From positions 62,001 to 126,000 of the forward strand of contig CAWDWP010000001.1 of assembly GCA_963806045.1 (NCBI GenBank): 64,000 nucleotides of DNA. Direction: 5' to 3'. Numbering within the stretch: the stretch's first letter is position 1; each line of letters begins with the position of its first letter. The DNA comes from DATCHW01 sp963806045 (GTDB lineage Bacteria > Bacteroidota > Ignavibacteria > Tepidaquicellales > Tepidaquicellaceae). Position numbers and translations under genes: made by a program. Of the stretch, positions 8,355 through 18,476 are shown one piece after another. Under the pieces are notes generated by a model. That model saw nothing but the letters and a program-made list of their open reading frames with translations. It had not been told where the DNA came from and did no database searches.

Positions 8355-10046
8355 ATGAAAACAACAGATATTTTACAGGTATTATTTTACATTTTAGTTT
8401 TGACTGCATTAACGCCTTTGCTCGGTAAATATATGTTCAAAGTGTTTACGGGGAAAAAAAATATTTTATCTCCTGTATTCGAAAAATTTGAGAATTTTAT
8501 TTACAAATTCCTGAAAGTGAAATCTGATGAAGAAATGAACTGGAAAAAATATCTCTGGTCTGTTCTGATTTTCAATCTTGCGGGATTTATTCTTCTGTTT
8601 ATTCTACAGGTTGTTCAGCAATGGCTTCCGCTTAATCCACAGGGATTGCCGAATGTTCCGGTTGACCTGGCGTTTAACACGGCCGTTAGTTTTGTGACCA
8701 ATACTAACTGGCAGTCATACGGCGGGGAAACTACTATGGGTTATGCGGTTCAAATGCTTGGACTGGCTGTTCAGAATTTTTTAAGTGCCGCGACAGGTAT
8801 TGCGGTACTTCTTGCGCTAATCAGGGGAATAGTAAATAAGTTAAGCGATAAACTTGGAAATTTCTGGACTGATATGGTAAGAAGTGTACTATATGTCCTT
8901 CTTCCGCTTTCAATTCTGGTCTCCATAATTTTAATTAGCCAGGGTGTAATCCAAAATTTTTCTTCTTATCCAACTGTCAAAACTCTGGAAGGAGTTGAGC
9001 AGGTTATTCCTCTTGGACCGGCAGCTTCGCAAATTGCAATAAAACAACTTGGAACAAACGGAGGTGGTTTTTTTAATACTAACAGCGCTCATCCGTTTGA
9101 AAACGCTACGCCCCTTTCAAATTTTATTGAAATGCTTTCGATATTATTGATTGCAGCCGCTTTGACTTATACATATGGTCTGATGGCAGGCTCAAAAAAA
9201 CAAGGCTGGATATTATTTTCGGTTATGATGTTTTTATTCGTTATTGGGTTTGCTGCCTCTTATATTTCTGAAAATTCTTTTAACCCTGTTTTAAATACCT
9301 CACAAAATCTGGAAGGAAAGGAGTTAAGATTTGGCATTGCAAACAGTGTGATTTGGTCAACTGCTACGACAGATGCCTCTAATGGCTCGGTTAATGCAAT
9401 GCACAGCAGTCTTACTCCGATTGCGGGTATGGTAGCGATGATTAACATTATGCTTGGAGAAATAATTTTTGGCGGGGTTGGTTCGGGATTGTACGGAATG
9501 TTAATTTTCGTTTTCATAACTGTTTTTATTGCTGGATTGATGGTCGGAAGGACTCCTGAATATCTCGGGAAAAAGATTGAATCCTTCGATATTAAGATGG
9601 CTATCATAGCAGTCCTGATTCCAAATATTGTAATTCTTCTCTTTACGGCATATGCATCTGTTACGACTGCAGGTCTATCAAGTTTAGCAAATTCCGGTCC
9701 ACACGGTTTATCTGAAATTCTATATGCATTCACATCCGCCGCCGGAAATAACGGCAGTGCGTTTGCGGGATTGAATGCAAATACGGTTTTTTATAATATT
9801 TCAATGGGCTTTGGAATGTTGCTTGGCAGATTCGGAGTTATAATTCCCGTGTTGGCAATCGCAGGTAATCTCGTTAGAAAAAACAAATCTCCTGAGAGTG
9901 CAGGTACTTTTACAACTGATAATTATGTTTTTGCGATATTATTAATAGGGGTTATTCTGATTGTCGGAGCATTAACTCATTTCCCGGCATTAAGCCTGGG
10001 ACCTATCATAGAACATTTATTAATGAATAATGGAGTAGCATTTTAA
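8355..10046 (+). CDS. kdpA: potassium-transporting ATPase subunit KdpA
   Basis: Channel-like subunit that binds and passes K+ in the high-affinity P-type pump KdpFABC. 563 residues with about ten membrane helices. The four selectivity-filter loops of the family are present: VTNTNWQSYGGE, LGTNGGGFFNTNSAHPFENA, TTDASNGSVNAMHSS and SAAGNNGSAFAG. The start ATG lies three bases after kdpF, and the gene ends two bases before kdpB, so kdpFABC is one transcript. Confidence 0.98.
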   Translation: MKTTDILQVLFYILVLTALTPLLGKYMFKVFTGKKNILSPVFEKFENFIYKFLKVKSDEEMNWKKYLWSVLIFNLAGFILLFILQVVQQWLPLNPQGLPNVPVDLAFNTAVSFVTNTNWQSYGGETTMGYAVQMLGLAVQNFLSAATGIAVLLALIRGIVNKLSDKLGNFWTDMVRSVLYVLLPLSILVSIILISQGVIQNFSSYPTVKTLEGVEQVIPLGPAASQIAIKQLGTNGGGFFNTNSAHPFENATPLSNFIEMLSILLIAAALTYTYGLMAGSKKQGWILFSVMMFLFVIGFAASYISENSFNPVLNTSQNLEGKELRFGIANSVIWSTATTDASNGSVNAMHSSLTPIAGMVAMINIMLGEIIFGGVGSGLYGMLIFVFITVFIAGLMVGRTPEYLGKKIESFDIKMAIIAVLIPNIVILLFTAYASVTTAGLSSLANSGPHGLSEILYAFTSAAGNNGSAFAGLNANTVFYNISMGFGMLLGRFGVIIPVLAIAGNLVRKNKSPESAGTFTTDNYVFAILLIGVILIVGALTHFPALSLGPIIEHLLMNNGVAF

Positions 10047-10048
10047 TT

Positions 10049-12139
10049 ATGAACAATAATAATAAAACAAAACTTTTTGAGCCGGATATAGTAAGGGGTG
10101 CAATACTGGATTCAATGAAAAAACTGAACCCCGTTGTATTAATGAAAAATCCTGTGATGTTCATTGTTGAGATTGGTGCAATGATGACAACTATTCTTTT
10201 TTTCTTAGCCCTGGCAAAAGGCGAATACTCCTCTTTCAATATGCAGATTAGTATCTGGCTTTGGTTCACGGTTTTATTTGCAAACTTCGCCGAAGCGGTT
10301 GCCGAAGGAAGGGGAAAGGCTCAGGCAGAAACTCTGAAAAAAGCACGAAAGCAAACCTCGGCAAGAAAACTTGTTAACGGTAAAGAAGTAGTCTTAGGGG
10401 CTGACGATTTAAGAAAGGGTGACTTAGTCGTTTGTGAAGCCGGTGATACAATTCCATCTGACGGTGAAGTCGTTGAAGGAGTTGCAAGCGTTGATGAATC
10501 CGCAATCACGGGAGAATCCGCTCCCGTCATACGTGAAAGCGGGGGGGATAGAAGCGCCGTTACAGGGGGTACTAAAGTTCTGAGCGATAGAATAGTAATT
10601 AAAATCACTTCAGACCCTGGAAACACTTTTATGGATAGAATTATTTCTTTAATTGAGGGTGCTATCAGGCAAAAAACGCCTAATGAAATTGCCCTAACAA
10701 TATTACTCGCAGGTTTAACTATAGTCTTTTTATTGACGGTTGCAACTCTGCCGTCCTTCTATGCTTATAGCCTTACTGCTTCCGGTTTGGATACATTAGG
10801 AAATATTTCTATCCCTATTTTAGTATCTCTACTTGTATGTTTAATTCCGACAACCATCGGGGGACTTCTAAGCGCAATAGGAATCAGCGGAATGGACAGG
10901 TTAATAAAGCGAAACGTAATTGCAACAAGCGGAAGAGCGATTGAAGCTGCGGGTGACCTTGATGTTCTGCTTCTCGATAAAACCGGAACCATTACACTTG
11001 GAAACAGAATGGCAACTGATTTTATTCCCGTTGATACTTCAAATATTGATTTACTCTCAGAGGCGGCAATGCTCTCTTCTTTTTCTGATGAAACTCCCGA
11101 AGGACGTTCAATTATAAAACTTGCAAAAGAAAAATATCATTTAATCTCTAAGGAAATGATTCCTGCCCATGTTGCATATATACCGTTTTCAGCCGAAACA
11201 AGAATGAGCGGTATCGACATAAAAGATGAGAACGGAAATATAAGACAGATACGAAAAGGAGCAGCCGATGCTATTGAAAAGTATATCGAACAGCAAGGCG
11301 GCTTTTATCCCGAGGATATAAATATCATCGTAAGGAATATATCGTCTGAGGGTGCTACACCGCTTGTCGTTGCGGAAAATAAAACCGTGCTTGGAGCAAT
11401 ACGTTTGAAAGATATTGTTAAGGGCGGAATCAAAGAGCGTTTTGCCCAATTAAGAAAGATGGGTATTAAAACGGTTATGATTACGGGGGATAATCCGCTC
11501 ACAGCCGCAGCCATAGCCGCAGAAGCCGGTGTCGATGATTTTCTCGCGGAATCTAAGCCTGAAGATAAGCTTAAACGAATCCGTTCCGAGCAGGCAGGAG
11601 GCCATCTTGTTGGAATGATAGGAGACGGGACAAATGATGCTCCCGCTCTGGCACAGGCAGATGTGGGTATTGCAATGAATACCGGAACCCAGGCGGCAAG
11701 GGAAGCGGGTAATATGGTTGACCTTGACAGCAATCCTACAAAACTGATTGAAGTTGTAGAAGTCGGAAAACAGCTTTTAATGACTCGCGGCTCGCTTACT
11801 ACGTTCAGTATCGCAAATGATATAGCAAAATATTTTGCAATTCTTCCGGCGCTTTTTTCAATACTTTATGCTGCAAATGGAAGTTTGGGTCCGTTAAGCA
11901 TGCTTAATATTATGAAGCTTGGATCTCCGCAAAGTGCAATTCTTAGCGCTGTTATATTCAATGCCTTAATAATAATAATGCTTATTCCGCTGTCTTTAAA
12001 AGGTGTTAAATATCGTCCGCTGGGTGCCTCTACGGTATTAAAAATAAATCTACTGATATACGGCATCGGCGGTATTATAGCTCCCTTTATAGGAATTAAA
12101 TTAATTGATTTATTAATTATAGCAATTAAATTAGTATAA
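10049..12139 (+). CDS. kdpB: potassium-transporting ATPase ATP-binding subunit KdpB
   Basis: P-type ATPase catalytic subunit of 696 residues. Key motifs are the actuator TGES (residues 154-157), the phosphorylation site DKTGTIT with Asp310, the nucleotide-binding stretch with KGAADA, and the hinge MIGDGTNDAPALAQADVGIA. PTTIGGLLSAIG in the membrane part is the KdpB counterpart of the usual ion-binding P-helix. Its own membrane segments flank the cytoplasmic domains; ion passage is through KdpA. It is two bases after kdpA and one base before kdpC. Confidence 0.98.
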   Translation: MNNNNKTKLFEPDIVRGAILDSMKKLNPVVLMKNPVMFIVEIGAMMTTILFFLALAKGEYSSFNMQISIWLWFTVLFANFAEAVAEGRGKAQAETLKKARKQTSARKLVNGKEVVLGADDLRKGDLVVCEAGDTIPSDGEVVEGVASVDESAITGESAPVIRESGGDRSAVTGGTKVLSDRIVIKITSDPGNTFMDRIISLIEGAIRQKTPNEIALTILLAGLTIVFLLTVATLPSFYAYSLTASGLDTLGNISIPILVSLLVCLIPTTIGGLLSAIGISGMDRLIKRNVIATSGRAIEAAGDLDVLLLDKTGTITLGNRMATDFIPVDTSNIDLLSEAAMLSSFSDETPEGRSIIKLAKEKYHLISKEMIPAHVAYIPFSAETRMSGIDIKDENGNIRQIRKGAADAIEKYIEQQGGFYPEDINIIVRNISSEGATPLVVAENKTVLGAIRLKDIVKGGIKERFAQLRKMGIKTVMITGDNPLTAAAIAAEAGVDDFLAESKPEDKLKRIRSEQAGGHLVGMIGDGTNDAPALAQADVGIAMNTGTQAAREAGNMVDLDSNPTKLIEVVEVGKQLLMTRGSLTTFSIANDIAKYFAILPALFSILYAANGSLGPLSMLNIMKLGSPQSAILSAVIFNALIIIMLIPLSLKGVKYRPLGASTVLKINLLIYGIGGIIAPFIGIKLIDLLIIAIKLV

Positions 12140-12140
12140 A

Positions 12141-12710
12141 ATGAAACTTATAATAATATCCATCAAATTTCTTTTATTTATGACCGTATTTTTAGGTATA
12201 GTTTATCCTGTGTTTATATTTGGTGTCGGTAAAATAATTTTCCCCGGTAAATCGGAAGGAAGCTTCGTTGAAAAAAATGGTACTGTTGTCGGCTCGGAGT
12301 TAATTGCTCAGCAATTTGACAGTTCAATTTATTTCCAGCCAAGACCTTCGGCAATAGGCTATCAACCCATGCCCTCCGGGGCAAGTAATCTCGGACCAAC
12401 GAGCCAGAAGTTAAAAGACATGTCAGATTCATTAAGAAAGGCTTATATCACAAAAAATAATTTACCTTCAAATACGGATGTTCCCACGGATGCAATTTTT
12501 GCTTCCGGAAGCGGTATTGATCCGCATATAAGCCCTGTGAACGCTCTGCTCCAGTCAGATAGGGTGGCAAAAGAACGCAATTTTGATTCAAACAGGAAAA
12601 AACAACTCGCAGATTTAATAAAACGATTAACCGAAGGACCGCAATTTGGTCTTTTAGGTGAGCCGAGAATAAACGTTTTTTTATTAAATCTCGAGTTGGA
12701 TAAATTATAA
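12141..12710 (+). CDS. kdpC: potassium-transporting ATPase subunit KdpC
   Basis: 189-residue accessory subunit with one N-terminal membrane helix and a periplasmic or cytoplasmic-face domain that assists ATP binding by KdpB. The family core is intact: GSELIAQQF, YFQPRPSA, ASNLGPTS, ASGSGIDPHISP, RVAKERN and the ending GEPRINVFLLNLELDKL. Parts of this sequence recur upstream (the paralogue at 7791) and downstream (the tail at 13908). Confidence 0.97.
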   Translation: MKLIIISIKFLLFMTVFLGIVYPVFIFGVGKIIFPGKSEGSFVEKNGTVVGSELIAQQFDSSIYFQPRPSAIGYQPMPSGASNLGPTSQKLKDMSDSLRKAYITKNNLPSNTDVPTDAIFASGSGIDPHISPVNALLQSDRVAKERNFDSNRKKQLADLIKRLTEGPQFGLLGEPRINVFLLNLELDKL

Positions 12711-12788
12711 ATTTGGAAAGATTCTCAAGAGTAAGATGGTATAAACTGCTTGCTCGAATTAAAAAACATATAAAACTTATTCGTAAAT

Positions 12789-13880
12789 ATGATAAAAAAA
12801 ATTTTATTAGCACTAATTCTAACAATCTCACTTCAGACAAAGGCGCAGGTTAAAGATTTTTCAGAATATATGAAAAACTTTAGTTTCTCGACATACATGG
12901 ATGTTTATTATGCTTATGACACAGATAAAGACAAATCACCACGGCAATTTGCTCTTTTAAGTCCGTTTCGCGATGAATTCCGTTTGAACATCGCTCAGGT
13001 CTCACTAAAATATAACTCCGAAATAGTACGCGGTATTGCGACTCTACATTACGGCGATATACCCGATATAAACTGGGCTCCTGTTACAAAGACACGTTAT
13101 ATTCAGGAGGCAAACATCGGCTTTTCTCCGGCAAAAGGTTTATGGATAGATGCGGGATATTTTATTACACATATCGGGGCTGAGTCTTTATTACCTAAAA
13201 ACAGTTTGCTGAGTTCATTTGCGATGGCAACGTATGCTGAACCAATTTTTCAGAGCGGACTCAGGTTAAGCTATGATTTTTCCGATAAATTCAATGCTCA
13301 GTTACATATCCTGAACGGATACAATGTATTTGAAGATAACAATAAAAATAAATCTTTCGGAGTTCAATTCGGATATACACCCCGTGAAAACCTGAAGTTT
13401 GTTTATAATAATATAGTGGGAAATGAAATACCGACAGCTCTGAACAACCCAAAGACAAGGTTTTATAATCAAGTTATGATGACATACTCTCCGTCAAAGA
13501 AAGTTGATTTTCTTCTTTCTCTGGATTACGCGGTTCAGGAGAAATCAAAACTTAAAGACACTACAGCAACCGCATCCTTGTTTTCGGGATTTGCGACAAT
13601 AAAATATAAAATTATTCCTAAAGTAAGCCTTTGTCTGAGGGGCGAGTTTTACAGCGACCCGGACGGATTTTTATCGGGAACAATTTTAAATTCAGATTCA
13701 ACAGTTACAGGCTTAAAAACTTTTGGTGTTACTGCGGGGATTGAGTATAAACCGGTCGAACAGATGTACATCAGGCTTGAATCCCGTATTCTTAATACGA
13801 TGAATGAAGTTCAGAAGATATTTTATGAGAATAAAAGACATAGAGAAGAAGTCGTGCTTAATTTTGGGTTTGAATATTAA
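12789..13880 (+). CDS. outer-membrane beta-barrel porin (BBP2-like)
   Basis: 363 residues with a signal peptide (MIKKILLALILTISLQTKAQ) and a series of amphipathic beta strands, ending in an aromatic residue (NFGFEY) as outer-membrane barrels do. Phrases such as STYMDVYYAYD, FRLNIAQVSLKYN and WIDAGYFITHIGAESLLPK are typical of the Bacteroidota porin family found next to kdp operons. It probably lets K+ or other small solutes cross the outer membrane. It lies 78 bases after kdpC and before kdpDE, so coexpression with the pump is likely. Confidence 0.8.
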   Translation: MIKKILLALILTISLQTKAQVKDFSEYMKNFSFSTYMDVYYAYDTDKDKSPRQFALLSPFRDEFRLNIAQVSLKYNSEIVRGIATLHYGDIPDINWAPVTKTRYIQEANIGFSPAKGLWIDAGYFITHIGAESLLPKNSLLSSFAMATYAEPIFQSGLRLSYDFSDKFNAQLHILNGYNVFEDNNKNKSFGVQFGYTPRENLKFVYNNIVGNEIPTALNNPKTRFYNQVMMTYSPSKKVDFLLSLDYAVQEKSKLKDTTATASLFSGFATIKYKIIPKVSLCLRGEFYSDPDGFLSGTILNSDSTVTGLKTFGVTAGIEYKPVEQMYIRLESRILNTMNEVQKIFYENKRHREEVVLNFGFEY

Positions 13881-13907
13881 TTTATTTCCAAACCAATAAA
13901 TATTTGA

Positions 13908-13973
13908 ATGAAATCATTAGTTAAACCGGTAATAAATGTACTTCATTTAAATCTTGAGTTAGATAAATTATGA
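13908..13973 (+). pseudogene. KdpC C-terminal remnant (21 codons)
   Basis: An ATG-initiated 21-codon frame, MKSLVKPVINVLHLNLELDKL, ends with a near-copy of the KdpC tail (INVFLLNLELDKL). At DNA level TTAAATCTTGAGTTAGATAA matches TTAAATCTCGAGTTGGATAA at the end of kdpC with two changes. Its TGA stop is one base before the ATG of kdpD. This is the place where kdpC would end in an ordinary kdpFABCDE operon, so it reads as a leftover of a duplicated or displaced kdpC, possibly kept for translation of kdpD. Confidence 0.65.
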
Positions 13974-13974
13974 T

Positions 13975-16630
13975 ATGCAGAATGTATCCCGTCCGAATCC
14001 GGATGAACTGCTCGCACAGATAAAAAAGGAAGAGCAGAAAAAAAAGAGGGGTAAATTAAAAATTTATCTCGGAATGAGCGCCGGTGTTGGCAAGACCTTT
14101 GCAATGCTTCAGGACGCCAGCAGGGCTCTCGGGCGCAATATAGACGTTTTAATTGGCTATGTGGAAACACACGGACGGACAGATACCGAATTCCTCCTGT
14201 TTCACCTTCCCCAGCTTCCCAGGAAAAAAGTTCACTACAAAGGTTTTGAACTCGAAGAAATGGATATAGATGAAATAATCAAAAGAAGACCTAAGCTTGT
14301 TATCGTAGATGAACTTGCGCACACCAATGCTCCTGAAAGCAGGCATAATAAGAGATACCTTGACGTTATTGAACTGCTTGATAACGGAATAAATGTTTAC
14401 ACCGCCATAAATGTTCAGCATATCGAGAGCCTTGCCGACACAGTAAGCCGGATAACGGGAGTAATAATCAAAGAAACGGTTCCCGATTCAATCATAGATG
14501 CAGCTGATGAAGTAGAGCTTGTGGACATATCCCCGGAAGAATTACAGCAAAGACTCCAGGAGGGGAAAGTTTATACTGCCGATAAAACAAAGGATGCAGT
14601 CAATAATTTTTTCAGGAAGGGAAATCTCAGCGCCCTCCGGGAGCTGTCGCTCAGGCTCACTGCTGATAGAGTTGACAGGCAGGTCAGGGATTATATGGAG
14701 GCAAACCGCATACCCGGTCCCTGGAAATCCACACAGAGAATATTAATCGGCATAGGTCCGAGCCCTAACTCTACTGACCTTATCCGCTGGGCAAGACGAA
14801 TTGCTTATACTATGGAAGCTTCCTGGATTGCCGTCCATATAGAAACTCCGAAAATTCTTGACGAAAAACAAAAACTTTCACTGAATAAGAATCTTGAGCT
14901 TGCGAAAGGAGCTCGGTGCTGAAGTAATTACATCTTCGGACATTGATATTGTAAAAGGACTTATGCGTGTCGCACAAAGACAGAACGTAACTCATATTGT
15001 TATAGGGAAATCTCAAAATCCAGGGTTTTTTCACAAAGCTTTTCAAAACCGATATTGTTAACAGGGTTCTCAATGAATCGGGACAGATAGATGTTTTTGT
15101 TGTTTCCGGTGACCGGCAGGAATCAGATGAAAAAATTCCTTTTCATTTACCGCATACTCAATCCGGTTTTGCAAGATATTTGCTTTCTGCGTTTATAGTC
15201 TGTACCATAGCCGCTATATGTTATCCGTTAAGCGGATTTCTTGGATATCAGACAGTTGCTTTGATACTTTTATTTATAGTTTCTTTATTACCTCTTATTT
15301 TTGGTCCCGGACCTGTTCTTCTTGCTGCAATACTAAGTCCTTTGATCTGGGACTATTTCTTTGTTCCGCCAAAATTTACTGTTTTAATAAGCCGTGTCGA
15401 AGATATTCTCACTTTTATAATGTTCTTTATAATTGCTTTTGTGACGGGTGTCCTTACAACGCGAATAAGACAGAGGGAAAGGGCTGTAAGGCAGAGGGAA
15501 GAGCGGGCTGTTGCATTATATAACCTTGCGAATGACCTTTCAAAATCTAAAAATTTAAGTGAGGTAATAAGGGAATCAGTTAAAAACCTGAATAAAGTTT
15601 TTGGTGCGGGCGTAACTTTATTGCTGTATAATGAAAATAAAAAGAAACTTAAGCAAATTAAATATTCGGGAACTCCTGCCATTCCGGAAAAAGAATTAAG
15701 CGTGGCTCAGTGGGTTTATTCAAACGGAAAAAAAGCAGGCAGATATACAGATTCTTTACCTTTTGCAGAATCGGTTTACTATCCGCTGAAAGGACCGAGG
15801 GGAATTTATGGAGTAATTGGTCTGATGATAAAAGATGAAGTTATATTCCGTGAAGCAGGAGACGTTGCTTGAAAATTTTGTTAACCAGGTTGGCTCTGCT
15901 GTCGAAAGGGAATTATTAAACCAGACCGCCAATAAAGCATTGATATTACGAAGAGTCTGAAAAACTTTACAAAACACTTTTTGACAGCATATCACACGAA
16001 TTAAAAACTCCTATTGCGGCAATAATGGGTGCGTCAAGTTTTCTTTTGCATTTAAATTCAGAAAATAAAATTGAAACCAGGAAACAATTATATGAAGAAA
16101 TCCATACTGCAACAATAAGGCTCAACAGGCTTATAGAAAATCTCCTTGATATGGCGCGGCTGGAGAGCGGAAAGCTGGTGCCCAATATTGCTGAATGCGA
16201 AGTGCAGGATCTGGTAAATGCAGCACTTGCACATTTCGGCAAAGAGATAAAAGAAAATTCTATAGTAGTTGATATTCCCGAAAATATGCCCTTTCTTAAA
16301 GCGGATTTTGTCTTGATGGAGCAGGTTTTTAAAAATCTTATACAGAATGCCTTGCTATATACGCCTGCGGATTCAAAAATAGAAATACAATCTTCCTTCG
16401 ATGAAAACTTTGCTTTTATTATTATCTCGGATAACGGCGAGGGAATTCCCGTAAAAAATATTGACCATATTTTTGATAAATTCTACCGCGCCGATAGTAA
16501 GGTTTCGGGAGGAACCGGTCTGGGTCTTTCTATTGCCAAAGGAATAGTCGAGGCGCATAAAGGAACAATCACGGCAAGCAATAAATTAACGGGCGGTTCA
16601 AAATTTGTAATTAAATTACCTTTAAATTAA
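13975..16630 (+). pseudogene. kdpD: sensor histidine kinase KdpD, interrupted by four frameshifts
   Basis: Osmo/K+-sensing kinase that phosphorylates KdpE. Read across frames it is ~885 codons, the size of E. coli KdpD, with all domains. These are the KdpD N-terminal domain with Walker A GMSAGVGKT (residues 33-41), a USP-like domain, four DUF4118 membrane helices (~15170-15460), GAF, HisKA with SISHELKTPIA, and HATPase with DNGEGIP and GGTGLGLSIAKG. Single-base shifts are needed at 14905-14907 (extra A), 15026-15031 (extra T in T6), 15848-15849 and 15941-15948. Each restores family sequence at once (KELGAEVITSSD; TKLFKTDIVNRVLNESG; KQETLLENF; YEESEKLYKTL). No catalytic residue is lost, so sequencing error or very recent decay is likelier than an old pseudogene. 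Confidence 0.9.
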
Positions 16631-16631
16631 A

Positions 16632-17321
16632 ATGAGCATTCCGCAGAATATATTAGTAATAGATGATGAAATTCAAATCAGAAGGCTTTTAAAAATCAGC
16701 CTCGAGGATTCCGGTTTTTCGGTTTACGAAGCGGAGAATGCAAAAAGAGGATTACAGGAATCTATAAACTGCAGGCCCTCGTTAATCCTTCTTGACCTTG
16801 GCTTGCCGGATGAAGATGGATTGAGCCTTCTGAAAAAACTAAGGGAATTTTCAGAAGTGCCAATTATTATATTATCGGTCAGAAATTCGGAAAAAGACAT
16901 TATCGCCGCACTTGACTCGGGAGCAAATGATTATATCACAAAACCCTTTAATACGGGTGAACTCCTGGCGAGGATAAGGGCAAGCTTGCGATTCTACCAG
17001 CCGGAACAGAAATCTCCGGTTTTTACAAATGGACCTTTCGTTGTTGATTTTTCAACACGTGAAGTAAAAATGAAGGGTGAAATTGTAAAACTTACATCAA
17101 CCGAATTTTCCATGCTCGCTCTTTTTATACGTAATGCGGGAAAAGTATTAACGCATCAGTATATTCTGAAGGAAGTCTGGGGAAAGCCATTTTCTGAAGA
17201 ATCGCAATATCTCAGGGTTTACGTTGCCCAGCTCAGAAAAAAGCTGGAAGAAAAACCTTCACAGCCAAAAATCTTCATCACAGAATCCGGCGTAGGATAT
17301 AGGATGAAGGTGGTGGAATAG
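16632..17321 (+). CDS. kdpE: response regulator KdpE (OmpR/PhoB type)
   Basis: 229 residues: a receiver domain with acidic pair DDE near residues 11-13, phospho-acceptor Asp in LILLDLGLPDEDG, conserved Lys in YITKPF, then a C-terminal winged helix (VKLTSTEFSMLALF to SQYLRVYVAQLRKKLE, ending ESGVGYRM). Together with KdpD it would activate kdpFABC at low K+. It starts one base after the kdpD stop, so the pair is translated together. Unlike kdpD it is intact. Confidence 0.96.
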   Translation: MSIPQNILVIDDEIQIRRLLKISLEDSGFSVYEAENAKRGLQESINCRPSLILLDLGLPDEDGLSLLKKLREFSEVPIIILSVRNSEKDIIAALDSGANDYITKPFNTGELLARIRASLRFYQPEQKSPVFTNGPFVVDFSTREVKMKGEIVKLTSTEFSMLALFIRNAGKVLTHQYILKEVWGKPFSEESQYLRVYVAQLRKKLEEKPSQPKIFITESGVGYRMKVVE

Positions 17322-17338
17322 AATAAAAATTATTTTTT

Positions 17339-18448
17339 TTATTTTTTTAAAATTAAATTTTTAAAATTTTTGTTTGGTTTTCCAATTATTAAATATGAAT
17401 CTCCATAAACAAAATCCCAATAAGGTATAAATACTTTGCTATTCTTGATTTCAATATTTACTGTAATAAAACCTGAGGCATAGTGCAAAATATTTGGAGT
17501 TCCGTTTTCATATCTCCATTTCTTTCCATTATATGTATATAATTGGTTTCGTTGAAAACACATAGCAACCATAGAATCTTTTGACCAACCGCCGATTTTA
17601 TAAGCGCGTATATTAATTGAATCGAAAGATGAATGGTATTGCCAATTATTTCCGTTAAAATAATAAAGTTCATTATTTGCATCGAATTTTGACATTATTA
17701 TATCATTTCCACACTGATAAATATAATCAGATAAACAATTTGGATCACCATTATTGAAACAATCTGTACTAATTAAGTCAAAACCATTTCCATTGAATCT
17801 AAGAACATGAAGTTGACTGTTTGTAATGCTCAAATTGAATGCAATAACAAGAAGATTATTATTTTTATCATTAAATAATAATGGATCTCTTACTAGTGTA
17901 TCAGTTTCTAAAAAATATTTTAAAATAATACCATCATTAAAATAAAATACATAATTTTGACCAGTTGATATCCAAGCTTGATTTTGTCCTGTAACTTTTA
18001 GAATTGATGTTACAGAAGTTGATGTATCTAAAATATATGTAGTAAAAAGACCATTAGTATATTTCTTCAATTTATTAATAACTACATTATTTTCAGGTAT
18101 CCAAGTCCCTGCAAAAAAAATATTATTATCATCATATCCGGAAACACATCCTAATGAAAATTCGGCATCCTGAAAATTTAAGTAATTAAAAGACTGTCCA
18201 TTATAATGAAGACAACGACCATTAGTTTCTATATATATACTATTGGTGTCTGCAACATAAATACGAAATATAGGTCCACCAACAGGAATTGGGTTCCATA
18301 AAAACCTGCTCGCAGTATCAAGTTGCTGAGGAGGTGGTGGCGGTGGCGGTTCAACAAGATTCTCATTATTACAGGAAACCAATGAAATAAACAGATAAAG
18401 ACTGACTATATATAGCGAAACGGATAAAATGTATTTATCTTTTAACAT
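17339..18448 (-). CDS. putative lipoprotein of unknown function
   Basis: 369 residues. A hydrophobic leader ends in the lipobox LVSC with the lipidated Cys at position 26, followed by a run of seven prolines (EPPPPPPPQQ) acting as a spacer. The rest is beta-rich with repeated blade-like phrases (LHYNGQSFNYLN, LYYFNGNNWQYHS, LYTYNGKKWRYENG: 'Y-x-G-x-x-W' every 40-60 residues), suggesting a beta-propeller. No enzyme motif seen. It is convergent with kdpE and stands alone; the spacer has only a T-rich run, no hairpin. Confidence 0.65.
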   Translation of the reverse strand: MLKDKYILSVSLYIVSLYLFISLVSCNNENLVEPPPPPPPQQLDTASRFLWNPIPVGGPIFRIYVADTNSIYIETNGRCLHYNGQSFNYLNFQDAEFSLGCVSGYDDNNIFFAGTWIPENNVVINKLKKYTNGLFTTYILDTSTSVTSILKVTGQNQAWISTGQNYVFYFNDGIILKYFLETDTLVRDPLLFNDKNNNLLVIAFNLSITNSQLHVLRFNGNGFDLISTDCFNNGDPNCLSDYIYQCGNDIIMSKFDANNELYYFNGNNWQYHSSFDSINIRAYKIGGWSKDSMVAMCFQRNQLYTYNGKKWRYENGTPNILHYASGFITVNIEIKNSKVFIPYWDFVYGDSYLIIGKPNKNFKNLILKK

Positions 18449-18476
18449 TTTATAAGTTGAATATAATTTTTCATTC

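Noticed and set aside
13975..16630. KdpD as three separate functional genes (N-terminal sensor, membrane part, kinase)
   Set aside because: The middle and last pieces lack starts at the domain borders, and family sequence continues without loss across each frameshift.
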